64,000 bases of DNA from Pyrenochaeta sp. MPI-SDFR-AT-0127. Lineage: Eukaryota; Ascomycota; Dothideomycetes; Pleosporales; Cucurbitariaceae. This document shows positions 1 to 10,900 of the stretch, piece by piece. The notes beneath the pieces were generated by a model, which saw only the letters and a list, made by a program, of their open reading frames with translations, did not search any database and had not been told where the DNA came from. Every line of letters starts with the position of its first letter. Positions within the stretch are counted from its first letter, which is position 1. The stretch covers positions 248,001 to 312,000 of the forward strand of contig JAGTJM010000001.1 in NCBI GenBank assembly GCA_020747015.1, given 5' to 3'. The position numbers were made by a program, and so were the translations under genes.

Positions 1-717
1 CTTACGCTGTAAACACGGATCGTTTAGCATACACCTATCCTCTTTTACTAACACACAAGTAGAATACTAGCTATCTAGTTTGTCTAGCTACTCTACGATT
101 CGGCTACGCCCATTGCAAGATCATGGGTTTCTTAGGCACAGTGAGGGCTGTGTTTGCATGTACCGCTTGACTTGAGACGGTTGCCAGCGCCGCAGCTAGG
201 TAAGGCCCCAAAAAAGATTTGTGAAACACGCAATAGTACAACGCCGCAACGTACAGTATAGCAAGGTAGCGGCGTAGTGCAGGTATAGTATGAGAAGGAT
301 TTTCTTACTAGTTAATGAACCGCATTGTATCCAAAAAAAAAGATGTAGATTTATGATTAGAATAATTGGATATACTGGAAAGGACAAGGGTATAGACACC
401 TTAGGATAACACGATATCCGCATAGCTATAAACTGCTGAGGAACCCCCAAAGGTAGCCAATTACAACAAAATTTTACAGACAAGAGAGAGAGAAAGAGAT
501 CCAACTAGTAATAACATAAAGAAACGTGTAAATGATGACGGGGGTATCCAACGCCGATCTGGTAATGACATCGCTAAAAGTGCGTTGACAAGAGGGTTCA
601 AAATAGGGGTGCATCGCTTTGCGCATGGGCCAAGATGCAGGACACTTTGCGATAATACATGCATATCGATGAATGGAGAATAGAAATGAAGCGGAAGCCG
701 AAGCGGATCGGAGAGGA
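1..717. other. 3' flank, no gene seen
   Basis: AT-rich sequence downstream of the large minus-strand gene that ends at 718. It presumably holds that gene's 3' UTR. Open frames here are short and unconvincing. A GA-rich stretch lies near 478-500 and an A-run near 331-341. No RNA gene or repeat family was recognised. Confidence 0.5.
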
Positions 718-3700
718 TCAGTCATCCGTCCACATAGGTGGGACCCATTCTTGGCCAGGGTACGAGGTTGCCTTCATGGAAGGCTCGTCGTCTTCAACAG
801 CGGGTAATTCAAACACCGGTCTTGTAGTGCTGCCTCGTCTCTCCCAGCCAGGTGTTCCTCCGTTGCGACTGCCAGCAACGCTCCGGAGGCTACCGACCCT
901 TCCGCCACCCGACGCGCTGCGCTCCAGCTCTCGTGCTCGTGCTCGAGCCATGTCACGCTCATGGCGTTCGCGATCAGATTCTGCACGCTGAATTTGAGCT
1001 CGTTGAATCCGCTCCATACGGGCTTGTTCTTCTTGTTGTAGGAGTTGGCGGCGGAGCGATTCGGCACCCATATCAGCTGACGATCGTTGGGGTGACGCGG
1101 CCATCGAAGCAGGCTGAGGGTGCTGCAAAATACCAAGGGAAGGCTGGCGTTGCCGAGGATCCTGTTGTCTGCCGCGGCCCGCATACTCAGTGTCTGTGGT
1201 AATATTGGGCGGTCGGGGACGACGCTCAGAGCGACTCTTGTCCATTCCGTCATTAGGCACACCAGGACCGTCATACGATGGAGGGGGCTCGTCAGGGACA
1301 GATTGCTCATACTGCGGCTCATGACTGGGTGGGGGTGGCGAATACTGCTGTCCTGGTGGAGGGGGAGTCTCGTATTGCTGTAGTGTGGGAGCGATATGCT
1401 GCTGCTGTTGTTCTTCTTTTGGTGGCGAGTTGGAAGGAGGAAACATCGGGCGCATCGGGCTATGCGGGACCTTTGGCGGCGGTGGAGGTGGTGGAAGAGT
1501 TCCAGCAAGCGGATTTACAGGGCTTCGAGGATCGGACGAGTCGGGCGACATAGGAAGAGGAAGTGCCGCAGGTGGCGGGGCTTGGTCAGGGTGAATATGC
1601 GCAGGTTGCGAGTGGGGACTATCTGCAACTCGTTGAGGCTCTTCTTGAGACGGCTGGGCGGGCTGCGACACTGTAAAGGGCTGGGGAGAGCTGCGTGGCA
1701 GCAATTCTTTAAAGCCACCACCATGCATAGGTGCTTGCGGAAGTGGAGCAGCATCATGAACTGGTGTTTGTTCATGGGAAGGTGCACGTGGGGATGGCGA
1801 CTGTGCAGACCTTTCAGCGTGCAATTGTTGCTGAGCGGTAAACTGTGCTTCCATATATTGCCTCTGGCGAGCTCGGACAATCTCCTGTTCGGTTGCACCC
1901 TCTGGAAAGTTCATATGCCATGGCCGTTCTTGTTGCCGCACCTCAGATATGCTACTCATCCTTGGCTTTTGAGGTCGCTGGCCAGGAGGTGGAGAGGCTG
2001 TAGGGATGTCCGGAGAGTTTGAAATTGGTGATACCACTGAAGCCGTGCTTGCATCTGAATGAGTCCTATTATTAGGTGGCATTTGCGACTGCACAGATAC
2101 TTGCGGAGAAATTGACGGCATTCGCGGGTCCGAGAATTGTCGACCGTACTGATCTATAGAAGGACGAGCTACTGATTCATTGGCAGGCGAGAATAAAGGC
2201 TGTTGTTGTTGATCCCGAGGCGATATGAAAGCACCAGAGACATGACTGTACGCTGCAGGAATTGGGGGCGCCTCGTACTGCGGTTCGGTCAAGGGGGAAC
2301 TAACGTGTCGTTGTGGCACAGTTGGATGTGTGTGAAGAGCGTGATGTGGGGGTGGGCCAGATACACTGCGGTGATTGAGCGGCGGTTGAGCATTACTCGA
2401 CTGGTGTTGTGGATGAAACTGGTGCTGTTGCTGAATATGCAAGCGCTCGTCATGCGAAATTCCGTAGCCTCCATGCCCAGGGACAGGCCGTTGGCGCTGC
2501 CTCTCTGCCTGTTGGCGCTCTAACAGTTGGCGCTCTGCTTGTTGACGCTCTACGTGTTGACGCTCTACGTGTTGACGCTCTACGTGTTGACGCTCTACGT
2601 GTTGACGCTCTACGTGTTGACGCTCTACGTGTTGACGCTCTATCTGTTGGCGCTCTGCCTGTTGACGCTCTGCTTGCTGGCGTTGGGCTAATGAAGCCTC
2701 ATAAGCCATTTGATCCGTCATACCCTGTTGTTGAAGCAGTATTTGTTGTTGTTCTGTGTGTGGGGCTCTGTATGCTCCTTGTTCTTGTGCAAGTTGCTGC
2801 CGGAGTGGAGGTGCTTGGAGACGTTCAGCTTGAGAGCCTGCATAAGCACCTTGCTCTGATCCTGGTCGCTGTCTTTGTTGTGCGGCCAGACGTTCATTAT
2901 GTGAAGTACTATACGGGGCTTGTTCGTGCATAGATTGCTGTCGCTGTTGTAACTGCAAGCGTTCCGCTTGAGAAGCCGCATAGGCTCCTTCTTCGCGAAT
3001 AGATTCTTGTCGTTGTTGTAATACCTGTTGTCGTGCAGCTTGAGATGCAGCATAGGAGCCCTGATCGGCTATAGGAGGCTTAGTGTCAGGCTTATAATAC
3101 CCACCTGGGGGAGCATCCCAACTCGGTTGACGAAGCTGAGGAGGGAGTTGATCAAATGACGTACTTGAAGCTTGAGGGCCAAGATGGGATCCTTGAAGAG
3201 ACAATCGCGCAAGCTTCTGCTGAGCTTGATGCTCTTCCGCCAATTGTTTTGTCCGTAGAAATGCCGAGCCCTGTTCAGGACGATTGCCAACCATGGGCTG
3301 CAGCGGTGGGGGACCTTGCTGCGGTCCTGGATACTGCTGGAATACCCGTTGCGAAGGCATTCCTTGAGTTCCTTGTAGGACTTGAGGAGACATGGGCGAC
3401 ATAGTCTGAGGAGATGCATATTGTGGGCCCATTGGACGCATTGCCTGCATTGATTGAGGTGGATTATGCCCTGGGGGATACACCATGCCGGGTTGCTGAG
3501 GTCTAAATTGTTGTTGTTGAGGAGGCCACTGTTGCGCAGGAGCTTGCATTGGAGGAGCTGTAGAGTTCCGCTGAGCCTTGAGCGCCTTCTTGTCCTCCTT
3601 TGACAGTTTGTTTTTTGTTGGAGGACCATCACTGGCCGTCGCACTTCTACCAAAGAGACCACCAAGTGTCGAGAACCTCTTCTTCTTTCCTGTTTCTACA

Positions 3701-6700
3701 ACCCCAGAGGTGGGCGCGCGGTGTGGTTGTGGCTGTCCGTTCGGCACTGAGGCTGCTAGAGGAGGGTGTTGAGGTGGGATGCCCTGGAAAGGTGCGGGAC
3801 TTGCTGGCTTCCTGAGATCGATTCGGGAGTCCGTAGGTTGCACCCTTGTAGAGCCTTGACTGATCTGACTGAAGTGAGACTCTGCACCCATGCTTGGGGG
3901 ACGATTTGCTGTTGGGTAGGAACCCAACTGCTCCCCATGCCTCCCTGCAGACGGCTCGTGAGATAGCGAAAGGCTACTGACTGCCGAATGAAATGATCCA
4001 TTACGGTGAGGGTCCGCTGGTAGTGGCTTGAGACTCGAATGCATCGCCGTACTGGGCGCACTTGGAGGTTGAGCTGCGTGGGACTTGCCACCTAGACTTT
4101 TAAATACAGATGACAATCGGGGCTTTGATGAGTGTTTTTCTTGCGGTTTTGGTACCTGGGTGCTCGGCTGGTGTACAAAAGTAGGGGGAACTTGATTCTC
4201 CGCGCTTCGAAATTGCGGTGCCTTTGACTGAAGCTGCATCATTTGTTGATGATATTCATATTGATTTCTAGGCGGCCCAAGAGGCGGCCCAAGAGGCTGC
4301 CCTTGAACTCGTGGGTCGTGATCTGGCGCTAGCGGCTGCCCTTGTACTGGAGTACCTTGCGGAACAGACGGTGGTGGAGTCGTTTCGTATACTGGACGAC
4401 CCTTCAAACCGTGATACAAAACTTGGCCATTCTGCGGGACCTGTTGATTCACAGAAGATCCCTCAGCTACTCTAGGAGGGGGCGTTGACTCTTGAGAGGG
4501 GTTTGAGATCACCTGTCCGTGTGCAGCTGCATTCTGCTCCACATGGCTTGTATTCTGAACCTTGTTACTCGCGGCGACAGATTCTTGGGACGATTGCTGT
4601 AAAGGAGGTCCTTGATGCTGCGGCTGAGCAAGGGAAATGGATGGGTCTCCAGAGTATGACGTGTCGACAGGCAGTGCACCTGCTTGTTGCGGCGGCTTTC
4701 GATATTGCTCAGGAACTGGTGGTACCTGCGTATCACTTGGTGGTGCGAATTGATTAATCTGGTCTTGCGGTTTCCCATCTGAATCTGGAGGCCCCGAAAT
4801 AAAGCTCATGGGCCGTTCTGTGCTGTATCTCGGCCTGTCCTCGTCTTTTGGAGTTGGCACAGCCCCTGCTGGAGCAGCCGTTGACTTCATTGCGTGGGAA
4901 TGCTGGGCTGAATCTGATGTTTGAGGACTTGCGACGCGTAGAGGTTGACCGCTTTTATCCCGGATATCTTTTACAATACCATTGTGATCGGCGTAGAGAT
5001 CAAAATCATCATCCTTGGCGGTTGGCGTGTGATCACTCCAAGCTGTCGTGGGCTCTTCGGGAATCTGTGCTGGGGTCAAGGGGTTCTTGGTCGAGGAGTC
5101 GCGCTGCATACGACGAATCGTGGAAGGAGTTGATCTTCCAGCGACACTCGATGCAGGAGAAATGGGATTGCCGCCCTCGGAGACCATAGCTGAGATTTGC
5201 GACAGGAGGGACTTGGACCTCTCCGGTACCGTCATGTCGGATTTTGAAGTGTGAAGTTGTTGTGACTGATGGATTGGTTCCGGAAAATTCGTCTGCCCTC
5301 GGAAGTATCCGTTCTGCATAGCCATGCTGGATGTTTTGTCGTAAGGTTCTTCAGCCTTGTCTGCCTGAGGGCCATGCTGGGTGATGCGCGGGACCTGGGC
5401 CACTGGCGTGACTAGATCGCTTTCATCTTTCATCTCGTCTGGTTGACTTGATTCGTAATGGGAGTTAGCAGCGATACTGTCGTGATCCCATGATGTAAGA
5501 GATGAGCTGGATGCGGCATATTCTACAGCGTGGACGACTTGAAATGGCGTCGCGGAGACGCGGTGTGTCAGGGTGTCAGCTTCGGTATTGGCGACATGCA
5601 GCTGCGGGGGCAATGTGTGGTCTGGGCTTAGCGAACTATCCCGTGTTGCCTCAGGCAGCTGGCCCTCGACTGCAATTTCGCCTATTTGCCTTGGGCTGGG
5701 GTGAAATGAATTGCTGACAACATCCTTTTGCTCTGGCAGATTCAAACTTGTTATGACTGTGGGATTCTCTGTGAAGCTTTCGGCGCCCTGTGCCCTCACC
5801 TTGGGGAACTGGAGGTGATGGTCTTTCGCAAACCACCGTGCACTCCTTGGCACCTCTGCCTTTGGTGTAGCATCTTCGTCCTCGACGCCATGCGACGCAG
5901 TCGAAATGGGCGACACATCACCACCGATCAATTCAGTCTCAAATGATGGACGTTTCACAGTTGATTCGACATTTTCGCACAGGTTGCCATCTGAAGGGTC
6001 GACCGCTAATTTCTTGTCCTGCGGCTGGTTGACGGGCTCATCTGACTTGCCTTGTGGAAAAGTTGGTGTTTTGACACCAGATTCAACGAAATCTAGTTCA
6101 GAAAGAGGGCGCTTGTTGCCTTGGTTTGCTGCGAAGTTCTCAAAATCGAGAGTGTCTTGATCGCCTCGATGTTGATGCGAAGCGTCTGTTACACTCGTGC
6201 CATCCTCAGGGAAATGTTCTGCATAATCTTCATCACGAACATGATCTATTGACAACTCGACCGGTTTCAGTAGAGGACTGACATCACCAGTGAGTAGACC
6301 AGTGTTCGGTGCCTGCAACATAGAAGTTCTGCTCGCATGTGGGGGCCCGTCGTCTTCGTCGTCGCTCACATCAAGCTGCGAGGAATCAATGAATGCTATG
6401 GCTGGCAAGAGGTCTTGTAGCTGAGGTCCTGTTGCAGCTGGTATTGGGTCGTGATTCAATTGTGGTGGCTTGTCGTCATCGTCATCGTCGTCGTCGTCGT
6501 CATTGTCGTCGCTGATTTTGATGGACGACATGACTGGCGAGGATTTTTCCGCGTGCACAGTTGCATTGGGAGAGGTCGTGGCAACTACCGCTGGAGACAG
6601 GTTCTCATTCACCTGTAACGTTCGATGCTCATCTCCATTGCTTGGCAAATGCTGCAGCTGTGGCAGAGACCCTGCGGCGACTGGCGAGGGGCTGCGCCTC

Positions 6701-7767
6701 AGCTGCGGTAACCCGTTGTTGCCATCCTCGTCGTGATGGCACTGGTTGAGTGACGTCAGAGCTTCAATTGTGTCTTCGTCTACGTCCGTTCGATCAAGGG
6801 ACTGAGCGGCCGGAGGTGAGGCACCTGGCATGGACTTGAGACTCGATTGCACTAGCTGGTGATCGCTCTCATCAATCTGCGTAGGGTTATCACTCATGGG
6901 TTCGTGTTGGCGTTCAAGGTTGAGAGTATCTTCAGGAATGCTCATGGCTCCCTCTAAGTCGCTTGGTCGTGCCTTCACGGAAGATACCGCTCCTCCCTTC
7001 GTATTCGCCTCATCACACTCAACGCTTTCTACGAGCTTTCCTACATCAATCGACGAAACTGGCGTCGAGTTCCGTATAACAGACTGTAGCATCTTATGGG
7101 CTGCGTCATCTTGGCTTGTTCTATATTGCTGTTGTACGTCTCCCATCGTTTCAGGGAGCGGTGGTACCGGAGGAATATCCTGCTCAATATCATGCTCCTG
7201 CGACGAAAATGCGCTTTTGGCAGGCGAGGGCAATATGCCTAAACGGCTCTGCGGCTGTGACGTGTTCCGCGGCGGTGTAGTATCGAATTGGCTGTTCGAT
7301 GCTGGAGGGCATAGCCCTGGCGCAAAGGTCCAAGAATCCGGTGCATGGTAAGAATGCGGCCGGCTGCTCTCATCACCAAGTATACGAGACAGTTCGCGTG
7401 GAGGCGTTCCTCTAGGTGTGCCACTCCCGAAGAGTGAAGAGCTATTGCTTGGGAGAATGATACTGTTTGGCCGACTCCTCGAGCGGCTCGAACGATGAAA
7501 TGGCGAAGAGAGCGAGAAACGCCGTTTCTTCTTCTCATCATTTGGGCTGTCAGCGGCAGTAGCGGACCGAACAAGTGACTTCTCTGGGGTTGTCGTCATC
7601 GCTGTCGATGCTCTTGAGACAGGTGCGATATACTCAGGCTCCTCAGAAGCTTCGCGAGATGAGGGCATAGAATCTGTTCGAGAATGGGCGGAGGCCTGCA
7701 TCACACACATCACATCAGCGCATATCCTAGTGGTTTCTGTATGAGAGATGTGCGACCGAGATGACAT
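718..7767 (-). CDS. Giant disordered Pro/Gln-rich protein (2349 aa)
   Basis: One uninterrupted frame of 2349 codons with no catalytic domain that I recognise. The N-terminal half is acidic and Ser/Thr/Pro-rich and has an Asp run near residue 420. The C-terminal half is Gln/Pro-rich and carries a ~23-residue degenerate repeat (about residues 1567-1777) interrupted by an ERQHV-type pentapeptide array. Three similar basic Ser/Phe motifs recur: KKRRFSLSSPF near the N-terminus, KPRLSSVFKSLG and KKKRFSTLGGLFG in the middle. The tail is highly charged (ERxRAQ/RARELER) and ends in a Trp-containing segment, PGQEWVPPMWTDD. The composition suggests a scaffold or adaptor, but that is inference. The start is uncertain: the first ATG is used, and later in-frame ATGs (for example at MQASAHS or MPSSREA) are possible. 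Only 205 bases separate it from the upstream gene in the same direction. Confidence 0.75.
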   Translation of the reverse strand: MSSRSHISHTETTRICADVMCVMQASAHSRTDSMPSSREASEEPEYIAPVSRASTAMTTTPEKSLVRSATAADSPNDEKKKRRFSLSSPFHRSSRSRSRPNSIILPSNSSSLFGSGTPRGTPPRELSRILGDESSRPHSYHAPDSWTFAPGLCPPASNSQFDTTPPRNTSQPQSRLGILPSPAKSAFSSQEHDIEQDIPPVPPLPETMGDVQQQYRTSQDDAAHKMLQSVIRNSTPVSSIDVGKLVESVECDEANTKGGAVSSVKARPSDLEGAMSIPEDTLNLERQHEPMSDNPTQIDESDHQLVQSSLKSMPGASPPAAQSLDRTDVDEDTIEALTSLNQCHHDEDGNNGLPQLRRSPSPVAAGSLPQLQHLPSNGDEHRTLQVNENLSPAVVATTSPNATVHAEKSSPVMSSIKISDDNDDDDDDDDDDKPPQLNHDPIPAATGPQLQDLLPAIAFIDSSQLDVSDDEDDGPPHASRTSMLQAPNTGLLTGDVSPLLKPVELSIDHVRDEDYAEHFPEDGTSVTDASHQHRGDQDTLDFENFAANQGNKRPLSELDFVESGVKTPTFPQGKSDEPVNQPQDKKLAVDPSDGNLCENVESTVKRPSFETELIGGDVSPISTASHGVEDEDATPKAEVPRSARWFAKDHHLQFPKVRAQGAESFTENPTVITSLNLPEQKDVVSNSFHPSPRQIGEIAVEGQLPEATRDSSLSPDHTLPPQLHVANTEADTLTHRVSATPFQVVHAVEYAASSSSLTSWDHDSIAANSHYESSQPDEMKDESDLVTPVAQVPRITQHGPQADKAEEPYDKTSSMAMQNGYFRGQTNFPEPIHQSQQLHTSKSDMTVPERSKSLLSQISAMVSEGGNPISPASSVAGRSTPSTIRRMQRDSSTKNPLTPAQIPEEPTTAWSDHTPTAKDDDFDLYADHNGIVKDIRDKSGQPLRVASPQTSDSAQHSHAMKSTAAPAGAVPTPKDEDRPRYSTERPMSFISGPPDSDGKPQDQINQFAPPSDTQVPPVPEQYRKPPQQAGALPVDTSYSGDPSISLAQPQHQGPPLQQSSQESVAASNKVQNTSHVEQNAAAHGQVISNPSQESTPPPRVAEGSSVNQQVPQNGQVLYHGLKGRPVYETTPPPSVPQGTPVQGQPLAPDHDPRVQGQPLGPPLGPPRNQYEYHQQMMQLQSKAPQFRSAENQVPPTFVHQPSTQVPKPQEKHSSKPRLSSVFKSLGGKSHAAQPPSAPSTAMHSSLKPLPADPHRNGSFHSAVSSLSLSHEPSAGRHGEQLGSYPTANRPPSMGAESHFSQISQGSTRVQPTDSRIDLRKPASPAPFQGIPPQHPPLAASVPNGQPQPHRAPTSGVVETGKKKRFSTLGGLFGRSATASDGPPTKNKLSKEDKKALKAQRNSTAPPMQAPAQQWPPQQQQFRPQQPGMVYPPGHNPPQSMQAMRPMGPQYASPQTMSPMSPQVLQGTQGMPSQRVFQQYPGPQQGPPPLQPMVGNRPEQGSAFLRTKQLAEEHQAQQKLARLSLQGSHLGPQASSTSFDQLPPQLRQPSWDAPPGGYYKPDTKPPIADQGSYAASQAARQQVLQQRQESIREEGAYAASQAERLQLQQRQQSMHEQAPYSTSHNERLAAQQRQRPGSEQGAYAGSQAERLQAPPLRQQLAQEQGAYRAPHTEQQQILLQQQGMTDQMAYEASLAQRQQAERQQAERQQIERQHVERQHVERQHVERQHVERQHVERQHVERQQAERQLLERQQAERQRQRPVPGHGGYGISHDERLHIQQQHQFHPQHQSSNAQPPLNHRSVSGPPPHHALHTHPTVPQRHVSSPLTEPQYEAPPIPAAYSHVSGAFISPRDQQQQPLFSPANESVARPSIDQYGRQFSDPRMPSISPQVSVQSQMPPNNRTHSDASTASVVSPISNSPDIPTASPPPGQRPQKPRMSSISEVRQQERPWHMNFPEGATEQEIVRARQRQYMEAQFTAQQQLHAERSAQSPSPRAPSHEQTPVHDAAPLPQAPMHGGGFKELLPRSSPQPFTVSQPAQPSQEEPQRVADSPHSQPAHIHPDQAPPPAALPLPMSPDSSDPRSPVNPLAGTLPPPPPPPKVPHSPMRPMFPPSNSPPKEEQQQQHIAPTLQQYETPPPPGQQYSPPPPSHEPQYEQSVPDEPPPSYDGPGVPNDGMDKSRSERRPRPPNITTDTEYAGRGRQQDPRQRQPSLGILQHPQPASMAASPQRSSADMGAESLRRQLLQQEEQARMERIQRAQIQRAESDRERHERDMARARARELERSASGGGRVGSLRSVAGSRNGGTPGWERRGSTTRPVFELPAVEDDEPSMKATSYPGQEWVPPMWTDD
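2435..3066 (-). repeat. ~23-residue degenerate coding repeat
   Basis: Within the giant protein, about seven imperfect copies share the pattern (G/A)-x-Y-x-x-S-(Q/H)-x-E-R-L followed by a Gln/Arg-rich tail. In protein order the copies begin GSYAASQAARQ, GAYAASQAERLQ, APYSTSHNERL, GAYAGSQAERLQ, GAYRAPHTEQQ, MAYEASLAQRQQ and, after the pentapeptide array, GGYGISHDERL. They are diverged in DNA, so the array is old compared with the near-perfect pentapeptide array inside it. Confidence 0.75.
2506..2685 (-). repeat. 15-bp coding minisatellite (ERQ-type pentapeptide)
   Basis: About twelve tandem 15-base units. Six consecutive units (2551-2640) are identical at the DNA level, encoding HVERQ. Flanking units vary to encode QAERQ, QIERQ or LLERQ. 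The period is a multiple of three, so copy-number change keeps the frame. Identical central and diverged outer copies are the usual picture for slippage or unequal exchange. Confidence 0.95.
6472..6510 (-). repeat. GAC/GAT trinucleotide run (poly-Asp)
   Basis: Thirteen consecutive codons encode twelve Asp and one Asn in the N-terminal half of the giant protein. Most are the same GAC codon, so this is a short in-frame trinucleotide repeat likely to vary in length. Confidence 0.9.
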
Positions 7768-7972
7768 TCAGATCATTATGGAACTACAGGCGGAGACATG
7801 GTCATGAACTAGGAAAAAGATGAGAAACGCCCAAGAAGAGGAGAACGCCAAACTTCAATATCCAAACATGTCCATCCACCCGTCTCTCCTGGTCCCATAT
7901 GCCCTGTATGCGACGGAAGTAATCGTAGTAGCATTCTCGAATGTATTCGTGTAGAAAGAAGGGGAGAGGAAA

Positions 7973-10900
7973 TCATTTATCTACCTTGTCACGACCAAAA
8001 CGGCTCTTGCCTTTGGCGAAAAGGCCTTTAGCGCTCGTCATGCCTTTTCCGCTCAAAACACCAGCTGTATGCAGAAGATCCTTGCCCTTTAATTGCTGAC
8101 CTGCCACTCGTCCCCCAAATCCTGAGCTAGAGGGCGCAGCAGTTGTTGGAGAGTTTGAACTGACAGGAACTTGTGCACCTGCTGTATTGTACTCAGTACT
8201 ATGAGTTTGTTGATGAGTATTTGATCCGCCCAGCTTTCCGAGTATCGAAAGAGAGGCCGTATGCTTGTGCCGTACTGTTCCTGAAGATGGTCGTTGCAAT
8301 GGGGACGCTTGTGTGGTGAGATCTGGGTTCGCATCTAGAGCAGAGCTTAACCAGCTTTCGAGCCCATGATCAGTCTTAGCCCAATGGTCCCGTGTTTTGT
8401 TATATGTTGCGATGCGTTCCTGGGTAGAGGTAATTGTTGCGATCTCTCGGGCACCAAGAGGTTTATCGGTGGTGGGAGATATTGCAGAACTCTCGTGAGC
8501 GACAGGGGGCTTCGACACCTCAATTGGGGACACAGGAGCTGAAGTGACTATCTCCGCTTCTTTTGCTTGTTGTGGGGCTACTGAATCATTCTGACTAGGA
8601 GGAGCCGCCTGTGAATGTTCTGCACTGAATCGCGGTGGAAGATCCACGGCCTCAGGGTTGACTTCAGTGTTGACAACATGAAGACCAGGTGACCTTGTCT
8701 GCTCGCGTGTCGGGCTGGCAAGCGAAGGTGCAGAACCAAGAGGTGGAGTGAGGGATCGAGCTTCCAGGCCCGAGTCTGTAGTGGGATCTGGCTTAGTGAC
8801 AGTAACAACGTGGCCCGGCCCAAAATACGGTTCCGGCAGACTTTCAGACCATTGCTGACGCTCCTCTTCCGCAGCACGCTCAATAGGAGGAGATGAGACG
8901 GTACCATCCTTTACTTCCTTTGTCGACTCTGCAATGGGGCCAGATTGTACTTGGCCGCTTGGAGTATTTGCTTCCCAGCTGAAACGATTCAGCAGTGACG
9001 ACTGGGCAGGCTCGTTATGCTGGGTAGTGGAAGCAATAGGTTCCGCTGCTGACAGTACAGGAGCGCTGCGGTCCAAGTCCTGCGAAGGTTGCGAAGTGAC
9101 ATGGTCACCATCCGCCCAATAGCTGTCATACTCGGCCGGAAGTATGGAACTAACACGATTATCACCAGAGCCTGCCGGTTGATGTGACTTTCGATCAGAT
9201 TCAACCACTGGCAGTGCTTGAGTTCTGACCGGACTGAGACTAGCGACAATCTCCTTTCGTAAACGATCGCTTTCTTGATCGTCGGCCGAGGGATCTGTGC
9301 TCAGCTGAGCTTTAGTAGCGGGACGCTCCTGTCTGGTGAGAGACTCGGGTGCTTCATCTTTCAGAGGCGGAGGCGGCGGGTACTCCGACTCGGGCGTGTC
9401 TTTGGCAGGTGGAGTGGGTGGTATGCTCGATATAGACGATGCTGTTCGGTCCAGCTGTAGTGGCCTGGGCATGTAAACATCGCCGTGGGATTTGAAGTTG
9501 TTCTGTCCCTGCTGAGGGTCGGATGTGGTATCGTTAAGCCCGACAGTTGATCGAATGGACTGAGCCATTGCAGCCCCGGCATTCTTAAGTGCCGCAACTG
9601 GATCTGAGGTATCCGGAGACTCAATCTCAGCGACTGGCTGCTTAGACGTTGTTGGCGTTAGATCGACACCATCAAGCGGAGCTGAAAGGCTCCCGTTCTC
9701 GAAGCCAAGTCCTTTCTCTCCCTCGCCCTGGTCTGATGGAGTAATTGCTGTCGTGGCATACGATTCCCACTGACCTGGCAGGTGAGGACGGAATTCCTTT
9801 ACAGGACTGCCGGGCTTAGTGGGACTTGCTTTGGTCGGAGACGCTGCTCGTGAATTATCTTGACTTCGTTCCCATGATTGAACGCTGTTCCTGGACATGT
9901 TGGACTGAGTAGAGCCACGTCTCGAATGCGATGTTTCCCCAAACTTGCCAGCCAAAGCTTGCACACGACCTTTGCTAGGTGATTCCGAGCGGTCACGCGG
10001 AACGACGTCTTCGATAGGGGATTGCGTATTGTGCGACTCCAAGAAAGTGTTTTGTGATAGCTTCTCTGCTGCCCCTAGCCCCGGAGCCGCTCTGACTGGG
10101 CTGCTCTTTGCAGCATCTGCAATGTCAGCTTCACGGGCAGCATACGCTGGAGAGGGGCCACTAAGCCCACCCTGCATTGTGTCAATAGCAAGTTGAGCTG
10201 CCTTTGGTTCCGGCAGGTCCTTCTGTGGAGCTACCACAGGTGATCGCGCGGGGCTTTCACCACGGGTTGGGGTAGCCAATCCACTGTGTGGTAGTGATGT
10301 GCTTGACAAGTTGCGAGAATGACCTGGCGAAGGTTTTCGCGGGACGTGGTGTGTAGCCTCAGGTATGATGGCGCTTGTTGGCTGGGAAACAGGTGGTGCA
10401 GTCTCACTGGGTTCTTCTGCGATTACAGGTGTACTACCATCAACCCCTGCCTGATTTCGGTTCTTCAATGCTGAGGTCGCGGAACTTGGCACACGACTCA
10501 TGATCGGGCTGATGCCAGTGGTGCTGCCAGTGTTGGTTCGTGTCATGTCAGAACTGGAGTCTTTTGATATTGGCGTTGGTGGAATTGAGCGCTGGTCGTC
10601 ACTCCGAGTGAAAGCCTGGTCTACGACAGAGCGAAAGCCCTGGTCATCTGGGGGTGACATAGTAGGCGCATTGCTGGCAGGTGGGTGTAATTGTGGGCCA
10701 CTGGACCAAAAGTCGTTATCGAAAGCCGAAACGCCTTCAGGCTGAGCTGATTGCGCTTGCTGAGATGGCTGTGAGGGTGGGAAATCTGGCAGGTACTCGC
10801 TTTTTCGCTCTGCGACTGTTTCCAAGGGCTGCAGAGACCTTCTGGCTTCCACTTGAGGAGAGGAAGGGTCATCTCTGGGACGAGAGGAAAGAGAGTCGAG

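Noticed and set aside
2506..2685. CRISPR-like regular array
   Set aside because: Units are 15 bases, contiguous without spacers, and in frame within a eukaryotic coding region.
3069..3665. 198-codon minus-strand frame and many similar ones within 700-11500
   Set aside because: They lie inside the two giant minus-strand genes in other phases and mirror their Gln/Ser codon repetition.
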